From: Citrobacter amalonaticus
GTDB taxonomy: Bacteria > Pseudomonadota > Gammaproteobacteria > Enterobacterales > Enterobacteriaceae
NCBI GenBank assembly: GCA_028994555.1
Contig: JARDVN010000001.1
Span: forward strand, 2,666,001-2,730,000
Direction of reading: 5' to 3'
DNA: 64,000 nucleotides
Below are positions 52,820 through 62,920 of the stretch, one piece after another. The translations under genes were made by a program, and so were the position numbers. The notes beneath the pieces were generated by a model, which had not been told where the DNA came from, made no database searches, and saw only the letters and a program-made list of their open reading frames with translations. Positions within the stretch are counted from its first letter, which is position 1, and every line of letters begins with the position of its first letter.

Positions 52820-53944
52820 CCTGGCCAATTGTGACCGTAAACCAGGTAAATCAGCTGCTGGGTGAAACCAATGAGGTGGAACGCACACTGCTGTTTATCG
52901 GTACGGGTACCAAAAATGTGGGGAAAACGCTGGCGGTGAATGCCCAGAGTGATTTTGATTCACTGCTGGGCGAGGAAGCCAGCCCGCTGAAAAATGATGT
53001 TCTGGCTGCGCTGGCGAACGCTGGCCAGAACTGGTGGGGGGTTCATTCACGTCCTGCCAGCTGATGCGGAGGCAGATGCCTGGGTGAAAGCGGTTCTGGC
53101 CGCGCAGGTGGTGTGCTCTGTGGAAGGCGTGGTGCTGTCTGACGATGTGACCGCTAAAGCGCAGGTAAATCAGGCCGTGACGTTACGATCCACCCTGATT
53201 TCAAAGTATGGCCGCTGGGTGTGGTTCATTCTGGCCGCGCAGGGAATGCAGGACGAAGAAGCCCAGGCGGATTATCTGGTACGCATGGCCACCCTTCAGG
53301 ATGGCATTGCAGAAAAAGCGGTGCAGCTTGTTCCCCGTCTGTGGGGAAATGAACCGGGTGTGCTGGCTGGTCGCCTGTGTAGCCGTGCGGTAACCATTGC
53401 TGACAGTCCGGCGCGGGTTAAAACCGGTGCTCTGATGAATCTGGGCAGTGATGAAATGCCGGTTGATGGTACCGGAGAAGTGCTGGAACTGGCCACACTT
53501 CAGGCGCTTGAAGCACAGCGTTTCAGTGTGCCGATGTGGTACCCGGATTATGACGGTTTTTACTGGGCAGATGGCCGCACGCTGGATGTTGAGGGCGGCG
53601 ATTATCAGTCGATTGAAACCCTGCGCGTTGCGGATAAAGCTGCCCGCCGTGTTCGTCTGCTGGCTATCAGCAAAATCGCGGATCGCTCGCTGAACAGCAC
53701 GCCGGGAAGTATCGCCGCACATCAGACACTGTTCGCCCGTCCACTGCGTGAAATGTCCACTGCGGCCAGCATTAACGGTGTGCCATTTCCGGGAGAGGTG
53801 AAGCCGCCGCAGGATGGTGATGTGGCCATTGTCTGGAAGAACAAAAAGGCGGTGGATATTTACATTGTGGTGCGCACCTGGGAAGTGCCGCTGCAAATCA
53901 CCATCAGTCTGTTACTGGATGCGAGTCTGGAGGCCACAGCATGA
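52816..53944 (+). CDS. Contractile tail sheath protein, DUF2586 type (apparent frameshift)
   Basis: This 375-residue protein is of the DUF2586 type found as the sheath gene in HP1-like phages. Six G at 53036-53041 split it; with five it reads NAGQNWWGFIHVLPADAEAD. The C-terminal LREMSTAASINGVPFPGEVKPPQDGDVAIVW and the final beta-rich segment fit the sheath polymerisation domain. The assignment is supported by its position immediately before a tube-like gene. Confidence 0.83.
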
Positions 53945-54397
53945 CCAAACGTATTTCGGGTATGTCGTTTGACACCTATATGGACGGCGATCTGATCCAT
54001 ATCGAGAAAATCACGCTCGATATTACGGATAACAGCGCTGCCGCCCAGACGCGTGGCGTCCCTGACGGGTATGTGGACGGCGATGTTGCCGCTGAGGGGG
54101 GAGATTGAAGTCAGTTCAAAAACACTTCAGATGCTGACAGCCAAAGCCCGTGCAGCGGGTTCATGGCGTGGGCTTCCTCCACTTGATTTTCTTTTCTATG
54201 CCAAAGCCAGTAGCGAAGAAATGAAGGTGGAGACGTTCGGCAATAAATTGCAGGTCAGCAACCTGCTGGATATTGATCCGAAAGGTGGCGGTGTGACCAC
54301 GCACAAAATCAAATATTTCGTGACCAGTCCGAAATTCGTCAACATCAACGGTGTGCCGTATCTGGAAGCGGAAGCCACAGAAAACCTGATCGGATAA
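53941..54397 (+). CDS. Tail tube protein, DUF2597 type (apparent frameshift)
   Basis: This 151-residue protein begins TKRISGMSFDTYMDGDLIHIEKITLDITDN and is the expected tube subunit after the sheath gene. Six G at 54096-54101 truncate it after 54 codons; with five it reads VAAEGEIEVSSKTLQMLTAKARAAGSW and continues to LEAEATENLIG. The fold is beta-rich. It overlaps the sheath stop by 4 bp. Confidence 0.83.
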
Positions 54398-54406
54398 GGG
54401 GCAGGG

Positions 54407-54709
54407 ATGCAGGAGCATGAAAAGAGCCTTTATTCACTGCTGATCATAGGCGCACTGATTGCCATCGGCAATGTGCTGACCAGTAATGACCCCATCACGC
54501 CGCGCCTGTTTGCTGGTCGCGTGATCCTGGGCAGTCTGGTTTCAGTGGTGGCCGGGGCGGTGCTGATTCAGATCCCGGATGCCAGCCCGCTGGCGATTCA
54601 GGGGCTGGGGGCGGCGCTGGGGATTGCCGGTTATCAGGCGGTGGAAGTGTGGCTGCGCAGGCGTGCAGCGGGAAAGCAGAACGGGAGCAAGACAAATGAC
54701 CCTGAGTGA
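54407..54709 (+). CDS. Y: Holin, P2 Y-like
   Basis: This 100-residue class I-like holin has three hydrophobic segments (LLIIGALIAIGNVLTS, LFAGRVILGSLVSVVAGAVLI, LGAALGIAGYQAVEVWL) and a charged tail. It is closely similar to P2 gpY (PITPRLF and GIAGYQ motifs). It opens the membrane for the endolysin encoded next, whose start it overlaps by 14 bp. Confidence 0.92.
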   Translation: MQEHEKSLYSLLIIGALIAIGNVLTSNDPITPRLFAGRVILGSLVSVVAGAVLIQIPDASPLAIQGLGAALGIAGYQAVEVWLRRRAAGKQNGSKTNDPE

Positions 54710-55038
54710 AAAACAGCAATTATTCACAGTCATGGTGGCCAGTCTGATCCACTGGGCAGAAGAACATGGCTACAGACTGACGTTCGGTGAGGCTTACCGT
54801 ACACCAGAACAGGCCGCGCTGAATGCGAAGAAAGGCAGCGGCATTTCTAACAGTCTGCACACCCAGCGGCTGGCGGTGGATTTCAATCTGTTCGTGAACG
54901 GTCAGTACAAAACCCGCACAGAAGATTATCTGCCACTGGGGGGAATACTGGGAATCACTGGGTGGTGCCTGGGGCGGACGCTTCAAATCCAGACCGGATG
55001 GTAATCATTTCAGTCTGGAACATAACGGGGTGCGCTGA
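54696..55038 (+). CDS. Endolysin, M15-type L,D-peptidase (apparent frameshift)
   Basis: This zinc peptidase cleaves peptidoglycan cross-bridge peptides. The M15 metal motif is visible (SNSLHTQRLAVDFNLF, with His and Asp ligands) and, after correction, the third ligand in HFSLEHNG. Six G at 54938-54943 break the frame; with five it reads LPLGEYWESLGGAWGGRFKS and totals 113 residues. P2 itself uses a lysozyme-type gpK here, so this is a module exchange. There is no signal peptide, consistent with release by a holin. Confidence 0.9.
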
Positions 55039-55376
55039 TGAGCAGCGGGCAGTGGCTGGTTGTGGTGGCGCTGGCGTTTGTCTGGGGCTGGCTGACCGCT
55101 GACTGGCGGCGTGACAGCTTAGAGCTGGCAATCAATACAGCGGCGCAGGTGGCCGGTAATGAATCGCGAAAAGCAATGCAGGGTATTGCCAGTGATTCGG
55201 CCAGAGCGCTGGAAGATAAACTGGAGGCGTTAAAAAATGTGGCACCGCGAGAGATACGCACGGAAATACTTAAGCCCGTTTTTACCAATCGTTGCCTGTC
55301 TGATGAGTTTGTCAGCATGTACAACAGCGCCGCAGCCGGTACCGAACGTGCGTTATCAGGAAAACCTGAAAACTAA
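55038..55376 (+). CDS. lysB: Inner membrane spanin subunit, LysB/Rz-like
   Basis: The 112-residue i-spanin has an N-terminal membrane anchor (WLVVVALAFVWGWLTADW) followed by a charged coiled-coil (RRDSLELAINTAAQVAGNESRKAMQGIASDSARALEDKLEALK). It joins with LysC to span the periplasm and fuse membranes at lysis. The start overlaps the endolysin stop (TGATG). Confidence 0.87.
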   Translation: MSSGQWLVVVALAFVWGWLTADWRRDSLELAINTAAQVAGNESRKAMQGIASDSARALEDKLEALKNVAPREIRTEILKPVFTNRCLSDEFVSMYNSAAAGTERALSGKPEN

Positions 55377-55536
55377 ATGCACCACGCAGCTGCCGCGCCT
55401 GAACGGTACGACAGGAAAAGACGCAGCGGAATTACTGACAATTTATCCTGAAATTTATGGGCAATGTGCTGCGCGTCATAATCAGTTAGTGGACGAAATT
55501 AATTTAAGAGAGAGTATGAGTGATGGAACAAATTAA
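55237..55536 (+). CDS. lysC: Outer membrane spanin lipoprotein, LysC/Rz1-like
   Basis: This gene is embedded in the +1 frame of lysB and extends beyond it. It encodes a lipoprotein signal with lipobox LMSLSAC (Cys28) followed by a proline-containing segment (TTAPQPVPNVRYQENLKTKC) and a periplasmic part (GTTGKDAAELLTIYPEIYGQCAARHNQLVDEIN). The Rz/Rz1-type overlapping arrangement is diagnostic. The upstream GTG/ATG choice is uncertain, but ATG 55237 places the lipobox correctly. Confidence 0.87.
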   Translation: MWHRERYARKYLSPFLPIVACLMSLSACTTAPQPVPNVRYQENLKTKCTTQLPRLNGTTGKDAAELLTIYPEIYGQCAARHNQLVDEINLRESMSDGTN

Positions 55537-55780
55537 ACTGTGTGTTTGTGGCGTTGATATTGTTTTTGAGCCAAATCAGACCGCCTACAACAAATTTATT
55601 AATGAAATGGCGATGGATAATAAAGTCGCCCCGGCACATAACTATCTGACGCGAATTGTGGCAACGGAAAGTAAAGAAGCACTGGCAGAAGTATTAAAAC
55701 GTCCGGGTGCAGCGCTTCAACTGGTTGGCAAAGTAAATGATATTTATGCGCCTGAACTGGAAATTGAAGTAAAAAACTGA
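55523..55780 (+). CDS. Tail assembly chaperone, short form (E-like)
   Basis: This 85-residue protein (MEQIKLCVCGVDIVFEPNQTAYNKFINEMAMD...EVLKRPGAALQLVGKVNDIYAPELEIEVKN) sits between the lysis cassette and the tape measure, where contractile-tailed phages encode their tail chaperone pair. It ends at a slippery A AAA AAC heptamer directly before TGA. The short form would bind the tape measure during tail assembly. The function is inferred from position and frameshift architecture. Confidence 0.8.
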   Translation: MEQIKLCVCGVDIVFEPNQTAYNKFINEMAMDNKVAPAHNYLTRIVATESKEALAEVLKRPGAALQLVGKVNDIYAPELEIEVKN

Positions 55781-55971
55781 CAAAGCGAGTCCATGAAATT
55801 GAAAGGAATGGACTCGAACAATATTTAATTCTCCGCCGTCATTATTTACCGCATGGACAGGATTCCGTTGATGATATCGCCGCCGCTATCTGGCTGGACA
55901 ATCGTCACTGGGAATATACCGGAATAGCCGTGGCCAATGGTGTGGCAAAAGCATTTAAAGGCACTGAATGA
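55523..55971 (+). CDS. Tail assembly chaperone, -1 frameshift product (E+E'-like)
   Basis: The heptamer A AAA AAC at 55771-55777 is in the correct zero-frame phase (GTA AAA AAC TGA). Slipping back one base opens a 65-codon frame starting LTKRVHEIERNGLEQYLILRRHYLPHGQDSVDDIAAAIWLDN and ending KAFKGTE at TGA 55969-55971, which overlaps the tape-measure ATG. This is the P2 E/E+E' or lambda G/GT logic with a different slippery site. Confidence 0.82.
55771..55777 (+). promoter_or_regulatory. Programmed -1 ribosomal frameshift site
   Basis: The slippery heptamer A AAA AAC is followed immediately by the zero-frame stop TGA. Deleting one A, the fix that works at all broken genes, leads to a stop within six codons, whereas the -1 frame is open for 65 codons up to the next gene. 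A real recoding site is therefore preferred over a sequencing error. Confidence 0.8.
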
Positions 55972-57937
55972 AACAATTAGATTTTACATTGAGCCTGATT
56001 GATAAATTATCCCGCCCGTTAAAACAGGTGCAGGGTAACGTCACCGGCTTTGCGGAAAAATCAAAAGCGGCCTTTATGCAGATTGGCGGCGGCGCGGTGG
56101 CGCTGGCAGGTATCGGGATGGCGATCAAGGGCGCGTTATCACCGGCGATTGAAATGTATGACGCGCTGAATGATGCCGCCGCAAAAGGGATTGATGATTC
56201 CGCGCTTAAGACAGTTCAGCGTGATGCCCTGCGCTTCAGTACAACCTATGGTGCCAGCGCGGTGGAGTTCGTTAAATCCACGGAAAATATTAACGCTTCC
56301 ATTGCCGGACTGACGGGTAATGAACTGCCGAAGGTGACGAAAATCGCCAATACCCTGGCTTTTGCGCTCAAGTCCACAGCGGCGGACACGGCGGAATTTA
56401 TGGGGCAGATGTTCGGTAACTTTTCCGCCGATGCCGCCAGACTGGGCAAGGTTGAATTTGCCGAGCAGCTGGCGGGCAAGATGGTTTATATGCGCAAAAC
56501 CTTTGGCACAGAAATGGCCACTATCAAGGATTTGATGGAAGGTGCGCGTGGCGTTGGGACTAACTACGGTGTGGGGCTGGATGAACAGCTGGCCGTTCTG
56601 GGGCAACTTCAGCGGACACTGGGAACGGAAGCCAGCAGCGCCTATGAAGGGTTTATGACCGGCGCGATTGATGGCGCTAAAAAAGCTGGGGCTGTCCTTT
56701 ACTGACTCCACCGGCAAAATGCTGTCCATGCCTGAAATGCTGATCAAGTTGCAGGGCAAATATGGCAAAAGCCTTGAAGGGAACCTGAAAGCCCAGGCGG
56801 AGCTGGATGCAGCCTTTGGTGACAGTTCGGCAGTGGTTAAACATCTTTACGGCAATGTCGCGTTACTTCAGCGGAACATCACCGAACTGGGCGGCGCGGA
56901 CGGTCTGAAGCGTACCCAGGAAATGGCACAAAAAATGGTTAAGCCGTGGGATCGCTTTGTGCAAATCCTGAAAGCCATTCAGACCGTGATCGGGCTGACG
57001 CTGATCCCGGTGCTGTATCCGGTTCTGAATCGCCTGGCGGATATGGGGCAGACCTTTGCCCGCTGGATGCAGTTATTTCCTAACATTGCCCGTGTGATTG
57101 GTTATGCGTCGATGGCACTACTGAGCTTTGCCGCCGTGGGTGCGGTGGCCAATATCGTGATGGGAGTGTCCAGGTTCATCATGATGGGATTGCGCGGGAT
57201 CTGGGTGGCGTTAACGGCGGTTACGAAAATCTACACGGCCACTGTCTGGCTGGCGCAAATGGCGGTAATCGCCTGGAATACCACGCTGAAGTTTTTGCGC
57301 GGTGCGTTACTGGCGGTACGCATGGCCGCAATAATGGCCGGAATTGGTATCAACCTGATGAGCTGGCCGATCCTGCTTGTGATTGGTGCCATTGCGCTGC
57401 TGGTTGCCGGTTGTTATCTGCTGGTTAAGCACTGGGACACAATAAAAGCAGCGGTGATGAATACCGGAGCCTTCCAGACATGTGCCGCCGTGGTGAAATG
57501 GCTGGCGGGGATCTTTGCTTCAGCCTGGCAATATATCAGTGAAGGATGGAACAGCTTTATTTCTTTGCTGACAGGATTTTCACCGTCTGAGGCGTTAAAG
57601 GGGATGGCCTCCGGCATTATGTCGCTGTTTGATAATGTCTGGAAGTCAATCAAAGGGGGGATTTCTTAAGTCGTGGAACTGGATTGTTCAGAAACTGAAT
57701 AAAATTCCCGGCGTGGATATTTCACTGGCCAGTGAAACCACGCAGCCATTAACCGGAAATACACTGTCAACGGGTGGTGATTTAAAAGGTGTGGATAAAG
57801 GTGGTATCAGCAAAACAATCAGCAGCAACAGTAAATCCGTAACCGATAACAGCCGGAAAATTGGTGAAGTGCATTTCCATACCAAAGAAGCACTTTCTCC
57901 ATCCCAGCTTATGGAATGGCAGGAGCTTGGCGTATGA
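55968..57937 (+). CDS. T: Tail tape measure protein T (two apparent frameshifts)
   Basis: The tape measure sets tail length and is injected with DNA. Six A at 56679-56684 and six G at 57655-57660 break it; with one fewer each it reads DGAKKLGLSFTDSTGKMLS and SIKGGFLKSWNWIVQKLNK and totals 655 residues. The TP901-like N-terminal core (AAAKGIDDSALKTVQRDALRFSTTYGASAVEFVKS) and several central membrane segments (LTLIPVLYPVLNRLADMG, ILLVIGAIALLVAGCYLLV) are visible. Confidence 0.91.
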
Positions 57938-58263
57938 GTGATGTTCTTTATATCGATTTGCTGATTCAGGGCGGTGACTTTGTTCTGAATACCGGTAATG
58001 AACCTGAATTATGTAATAACCGAAAAAGTATCGGGCAGGACATTATTCATTCCATTATTGAAAGTGGGTTAGCGACGGAATTAATTGCCGAACGTAGCCC
58101 GACAATGAGAGCGGATATTTTTACCCGCATGGAATTACTGATTGAAGATGATGAACGCATTGTGCCGGGTACGGTGGAAATCAGTGAAGAAAGTCAGAAG
58201 CGGCTGTGGGTAACCGCGAGTACATACGATTTTGGCGGGATCTCTGCGCAGGTGGATTTATGA
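57934..58263 (+). CDS. Baseplate-region protein, DUF2590-like
   Basis: The 109-residue protein (MSDVLYIDLLIQGGDFVLNTGNEPELCNNRKSIGQDIIHSIIESGLA) resembles small P2 W/gp25-like or DUF2590 baseplate proteins of HP1-type phages, including the D-R-SIGQDI pattern and a beta-rich C-terminus. It overlaps the T stop and the J start by 4 bp each. The precise baseplate role is inferred from position. Confidence 0.78.
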   Translation: MSDVLYIDLLIQGGDFVLNTGNEPELCNNRKSIGQDIIHSIIESGLATELIAERSPTMRADIFTRMELLIEDDERIVPGTVEISEESQKRLWVTASTYDFGGISAQVDL

Positions 58264-59445
58264 CGGAAAAACCGCAGGTTGATTTTGAAGAAGTGGTGAA
58301 GGACAGCGGTATGCCGGTAACGGAAGCCGAAGTGCGGGAACGCTTCAATGCGATTGCAGCGGATGAGGGAATTATCACCAATACATCCCGAATGTCACCA
58401 TTCTGGCGATTAATCACCGCCATTGTGACCGCCCCGGTGATGTGGCTTAAAGACGTTCTGGTGTTAACCGTGCTGGCCAATATGTTTGTGGCCACAGCCA
58501 GCGGGAGCATGTTGCGTCTGCTGGCCTGGGCGGTGAACGTCACGGCAAAACCGGCGAGCGCTGCACAGGGGGTGATCCGCTTCTTCAAAGAAGATGCAAA
58601 GGCCGTTGTGACGGTGAAAGCCGGGACGGTTATCCAGACCGAACGCATTAACGGGCGAGTTTATGAGCTGGCCACCACTGAGGATGTGGTGATCGCTTCC
58701 GGTGCGGCCAGCGCATTACTGCCGGTGAAAGCCACCGGCACCGGAGGCGCGTATAACCTTGCGCCCGGATATTACCGCATTCTGCCGGTGGCGGTCAGTG
58801 GTATCAACCATGTGGCCAGTGAGGAAAACTGGCTGACCGTGCCGGGGGGCTGACGAGGAAAGTGATGATGAACTGCGCGAGCGTTGCCGCAATCAGTTCA
58901 ATCTGGTGGGGAATTACCACACTGATGCGGTTTATCGCTCAATGATCGCCAGTGTTGCCGGGTTGAGTATCGATCGGATTTTCTTTGAGCATGAAGCACC
59001 GAGGGGTCCAGGAACAGCCAACGCCTTTTTATTACTGGACAGTGGGGTGGCATCAGCGCCGTTCGTGGATGCAGTGAATGACTATATCAACACGCTGGGG
59101 CACCACGGGCATGGTGATGATATGCAGTGTTACCCCATGCCGGAAACGCTTCACGATCTGGCCGTCACGGTTTATGTCAAAAATCTGAACAACTTCAGTG
59201 ACGAAGAAGTGAAAACGCTGAAGGGCGGCATTGAAAACATGATCCGCTGTGCCTTTCGTGAAAATGCTGATTATGACGTCAGAAAGACGTGGCCATATTC
59301 ACGGTTTTCATTTTCGCAACTGGGGCGGGAAATTCATAAAACCTTTGCGCAGACGGAATCACTGACATTTTCGCTGGGAGACATTACCAGTGAACTGAGC
59401 GTGCCGCGTCTGAAATCACTGACGGTGAATATTGAGAATGAATGA
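58260..59445 (+). CDS. J: Baseplate wedge protein J (apparent frameshift)
   Basis: This baseplate J-like protein (TEKPQVDFEEVVKDSGMPVTEAEVRERF; AGTVIQTERINGRVYELATTEDVVIASGAASALLPVKATGTGGAYNLAPG) has 394 residues when six G at 58844-58849 are read as five, restoring WLTVPGADEESDDELRERCRNQF. The DELR.R segment is the family hallmark and falls exactly at the repair. It forms the baseplate edge with I. Confidence 0.91.
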
Positions 59446-60026
59446 ATTCATGAAAAAGCTGGCCGGGATGGTCTTGCCTTCCTGGATGAATAAAGGTGAA
59501 CCAGGGAAATTGCTGAAAGCGGCGCGGCGGTTCTGGGCTGAGGTTTACGGCTGGGTTACCTGGCCAATGAACCAGTTTGATCCGCTGACGTGTACACCGG
59601 CATTACTGAATCTGCTGGCTTATGACCGGGATATCACCCGCTTTGATGGCGAACCGTTGACCCTGTTCCGCAAACGCGTGGCTTTTGCCTTCGTGAATGC
59701 GCGGGATGCCGGTTCAGTAGAGGGGTTTATCAATATCTTTGAACGGCTGGGAATTGGTTATGTGGAGCTGTTAGAACGGCAACCGGATATCGACTGGGAT
59801 GTAATTCTTGTTCGGGTGACAGACAGCCAGATTGCAGACAACACGCAACTGATGATCCAGATAATCCGTCAGTACGGGCGAACATGCCGCCGCTATCAGT
59901 TTGAGGTGATCACATCGGAAAAACTGGCCATCAGAGCCGGATGGGATCAGGGGGGAATATGTGGTTTATCCGGCGATGTTAGCAGGGACGGAAGCCCGCA
60001 GCGCAACATTCAGCGCGAGCTTGTAA
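59438..60026 (+). CDS. I: Baseplate protein I (apparent frameshift)
   Basis: This P2 I-like tail protein ([66 protein letters not shown]) has 195 residues when six G at 59950-59955 are read as five, giving [20 protein letters not shown] and a stop 11 bp before the fibre gene. The start could be 59438 or 59450; the first overlaps J by 8 bp. Confidence 0.88.
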
Positions 60027-60036
60027 GGAGTTTTTT

Positions 60037-61617
60037 ATGTCACAGACAGCCATCACACTGGCATTTGAAAACTGGAAAGCGCAACAGGGCGCTACGGGTG
60101 AACCGGTACTACTGGACGAATTTGTTTTTGCCAGTGTGCCGGATTTAAACCCGGATACACCTGTTGACCGCAATGAAGCGTTGCCTCCGACAGCACAGAT
60201 TGTTCACCGGCAGGCTGTTACCCGCACGGGTGTGGTGAATGAAAACGGAGTGGTTTATTCCGTAGTGCTGGGCGCTGATGTGGGTGATTTCAGTTTTAAC
60301 TGGATCGGTCTGCTCAATAAGGCCAGCGGTACGCTGGCAATGATTGTCCATGCACCATCACAGCAGAAACTGAAAACAAAAGAAGGGCAACAGGGAAACG
60401 TGCTGACCCGCTCGTTTCTGATGGAGTACAACGGCGCACAGACGGAAACCGGGATTAATACGCCTGCTGAAACCTGGCAGATTGATTTCACCGCGCGTAT
60501 GGCCGGAATGGATGAGCGCCAGCGCCTGGAAAATATGGATATTTATGGCGCGGCGGCGTTTTTTGGTGACGGGTATCTGGTAGCCAAAACCGGCAATCAG
60601 TTTTTTGTCACGAAAGGCACAGGTTATGTGGCTGGACTTCGCGCGTCACTGGCTGCGAACCAGAATATTACGGTGACGACAAAGCCGGTAAAAGTCTGGC
60701 TGGATGTGTGCTGGACAGGGACGCTGACCAGTGTCTGGAATGTGCAGAGCAAAATCACGGTGGCTGCAAATCTTGCTGATTACGTTCAGAACGGAGTTCA
60801 GCATTATGTGTTTGCTGTGGCCAGCATTGATGTGGATGGCAACATCACGGATTTACGGCCAAAAGGTAGCCTGGGAGAACAGCAGGCCAGCAGCGATTTT
60901 TTGCGTAAGGATGCAAATCTTTCTGATGTTAACGACAAGGTAAAGGCAAGAAAGAGCCTTGATCTGGGTGAACTGGCTATTTTAAGTCGAAGTGATGTTC
61001 TGCCGGTTGGTGTGCCGCTTCCGTGGTCAACAGATATCCCACCGGCAGGGTGGGCAATTATGCAGGGACAATCTTTTGATAAGGCTGCATATCCTTTACT
61101 GGCTATCGCGTATCCATCGGGCGTAATTCCTGATGCGCGTGGGCAGACTATCAAAGGGAAACCAGACGGTCGCACAGTTCTTTCCTATGAAGATGATGGC
61201 AATAAATCCCATGCTCACACTGCCAGTGCATCCAGTACCGATCTGGGAACGAAATCAACATCATCCTTTGACTATGGTACTAAAACGGCGAGTACGTTTG
61301 ATTACGGTACAAAAACGACCAATACAACAGGAGCGCATACTCACGGAATCGTGATCGGTGTTAATGGTAGCAGCAGCGTTTATCGCATTAACCAGGCTGT
61401 TCACGCTGCTACCACAGCCACAGACAGGGTTACATCGGCAGGTGCTCATGCTCATACAGTAGGAATTGGTGCGCACAATCACACCGTAGGTATCGGCGCT
61501 CATGCTCACACCGTAGCAATAGGCGCACACAATCACACCATTACCGTCGCCGCGTCGGGTAACGCAGAAACGACCGTTAAGAATATTGCATTTAACTACA
61601 TAGTGAGACTCGCATAA
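60037..61617 (+). CDS. H: Tail fibre protein with collar-type N-terminus and H-x-H repeats
   Basis: The 526-residue fibre binds the host receptor. The N-terminus ([37 protein letters not shown]) is the DUF3751 baseplate-attachment domain of P2 H-like fibres. Near residues 325-380 is a collar segment ([37 protein letters not shown]). The tail has FDYGTK repeats and four 9-residue units GAHxHTVxI, the H-x-H metal-binding pattern of needle-like fibre tips. It ends FNYIVRLA. P2 H is longer (669 aa). The gene product pairs with the Tfa gene that follows. Confidence 0.9.
   Translation: MSQTAITLAFENWKAQQGATGEPVLLDEFVFASVPDLNPDTPVDRNEALPPTAQIVHRQAVTRTGVVNENGVVYSVVLGADVGDFSFNWIGLLNKASGTLAMIVHAPSQQKLKTKEGQQGNVLTRSFLMEYNGAQTETGINTPAETWQIDFTARMAGMDERQRLENMDIYGAAAFFGDGYLVAKTGNQFFVTKGTGYVAGLRASLAANQNITVTTKPVKVWLDVCWTGTLTSVWNVQSKITVAANLADYVQNGVQHYVFAVASIDVDGNITDLRPKGSLGEQQASSDFLRKDANLSDVNDKVKARKSLDLGELAILSRSDVLPVGVPLPWSTDIPPAGWAIMQGQSFDKAAYPLLAIAYPSGVIPDARGQTIKGKPDGRTVLSYEDDGNKSHAHTASASSTDLGTKSTSSFDYGTKTASTFDYGTKTTNTTGAHTHGIVIGVNGSSSVYRINQAVHAATTATDRVTSAGAHAHTVGIGAHNHTVGIGAHAHTVAIGAHNHTITVAASGNAETTVKNIAFNYIVRLA
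61441..61548 (+). repeat. Four tandem 27-bp repeats in the fibre gene
   Basis: Four degenerate 27-bp units encode [27 protein letters not shown] and GAHNHTITV. Units 1 and 3 share GCTCATGCTCA and units 2 and 4 share GCGCACAATCACACC or close variants, suggesting duplication of a 54-bp pair. Such repeats can expand or contract and alter the receptor-binding tip. Confidence 0.85.
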
Positions 61618-62204
61618 TGACTTTTAAAATGAGTGAAACCGATCAAACAGTTACTGTTTATAACCTGCGTTCCGATACGAATGAATTTATTGGTGCGGGT
61701 GACGCTTTTATTCCTGCACATACCGGACTGCCAGCTAATTGCACCACAATAAAACCACCGGCAATAAAAGCGGGATTTGTGGCGATTTTTGATTCAGAGA
61801 AGCAAAGATGGATTTCCCGTGAGGATCATCGTGGTGAGGTTGTGTTTTATACGGAAAACGGTAATGAGCTGGAGATAACCGAGCCAGGCGCTTACCCGGA
61901 AGGGACTACCACGTCAGCACCGGCTAATGCCTGGCAAAAATGGAATGGTAAGGCGTGGGTGGATGATGCGGAGGCCATGCGAATTACATTAGTCAGCGAG
62001 GCAGACGCCGAAAAGAAAAGACTGCTTAAACAGGCCAATGATGCCATTGCCACATTGCAGGATGCCGTTGATTTCGACATGGCGACCGAAGAAGAAGCAC
62101 TGCTGCTTACCGCATGGAAAAAATACCGCGTTTTACTGAATCGTATTCAACCGGAAGATGCGCCGGAAATTGTGTGGCCGGAGGTGCCTGGAAATGTGGC
62201 GTGA
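61617..62204 (+). CDS. Tail fibre assembly chaperone Tfa
   Basis: The 195-residue protein resembles Tfa/gpG-type fibre assembly chaperones: the beta-rich N-terminal half, TTTSAPANAWQKWNGKAWVDDAEA, then a helical C-terminal segment (EADAEKKRLLKQANDAIATLQDAVDFDMATEEEALLLTAWKKYRVLLNRIQ). It overlaps the fibre stop by one base (TAATG) and folds the fibre C-terminus. Confidence 0.9.
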   Translation: MTFKMSETDQTVTVYNLRSDTNEFIGAGDAFIPAHTGLPANCTTIKPPAIKAGFVAIFDSEKQRWISREDHRGEVVFYTENGNELEITEPGAYPEGTTTSAPANAWQKWNGKAWVDDAEAMRITLVSEADAEKKRLLKQANDAIATLQDAVDFDMATEEEALLLTAWKKYRVLLNRIQPEDAPEIVWPEVPGNVA

Positions 62205-62920
62205 AGCACGTCTGGCCTTCACGGATTCTGTTGCTGCGCTGAACTGTTCGATCGTCCCTGCGCATCCGTGGATTTATGGGCTGGGACAGCAGACAGCAAA
62301 CGGGGCATATCTCAGTCCGGTTAATGCTGTTCGCTATCTTGCTGAACGCCTGGCCGGAACAGGGGGGGAATGTGGACGTGGTGATTATGATGGTCACCGG
62401 ACAGACACAGGAAAACTTTATGGCCAGCCTGAATAACCTGGTCGGGATTTTCCCCGCCCCGGCATTCACGCAGGTCAAACGGCTGGCGCAATCCGCCGCA
62501 GCGTTGGCTATTGAAAAGATGCAGATCCCTGCGAAAACCGCCGCTGCGTTACCGGCGTCCATTCCGCTGTCTGTACCAACCAGCAGGGCAGCTTTATCTG
62601 CTGCGGCAATCAGCCAGGCACAAAAGGCGGCGGGTACCGGGTTTGATATCGAAGGGCTGAAAAAACAGCTGGGCGAGTTCACGCAGCTGCGTGACCAGCT
62701 TATCAGTGATGTGGCCAGCGGCCTGAATGATTTACAGGGGAAGAGTGCCAGAGTGTGGGTTTTTACTGCCAGCGGAGACACCGGTACCACGTTACTGGAA
62801 CTGGTGAAGGACATTCCGCAGCAGTCTGCCGTTTACACCGCTGCCATGATGCTGGTTGGCGATAATCTTGATGGAATAAAGGGAATGATTCATGACTTCG
62901 ATCCCGACACTGGCGCTTAA
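62194..62920 (+). CDS. Phage protein of unknown function (241 aa; apparent frameshift)
   Basis: This gene starts inside the 3' end of tfa. Seven G at 62362-62368 break it; with six it reads ERLAGTGGNVDVVIMMVTGQTQENFMASLNNL and totals 241 residues. The central part is alanine-rich (AKTAAALPASIPLSVPTSRAALSAAAISQAQKAA), followed by a helical coiled-coil-like stretch (LKKQLGEFTQLRDQLISDVASGLNDL) and a globular end. I recognise no family. Its position between the fibre and hub genes suggests a virion tail-tip or injection protein. Confidence 0.75.

Noticed and set aside
61441..61548. Regular tandem repeats considered as a CRISPR-like array
   Set aside because: The repeats are in frame within the fibre gene, contiguous without spacers and encode H-x-H units.
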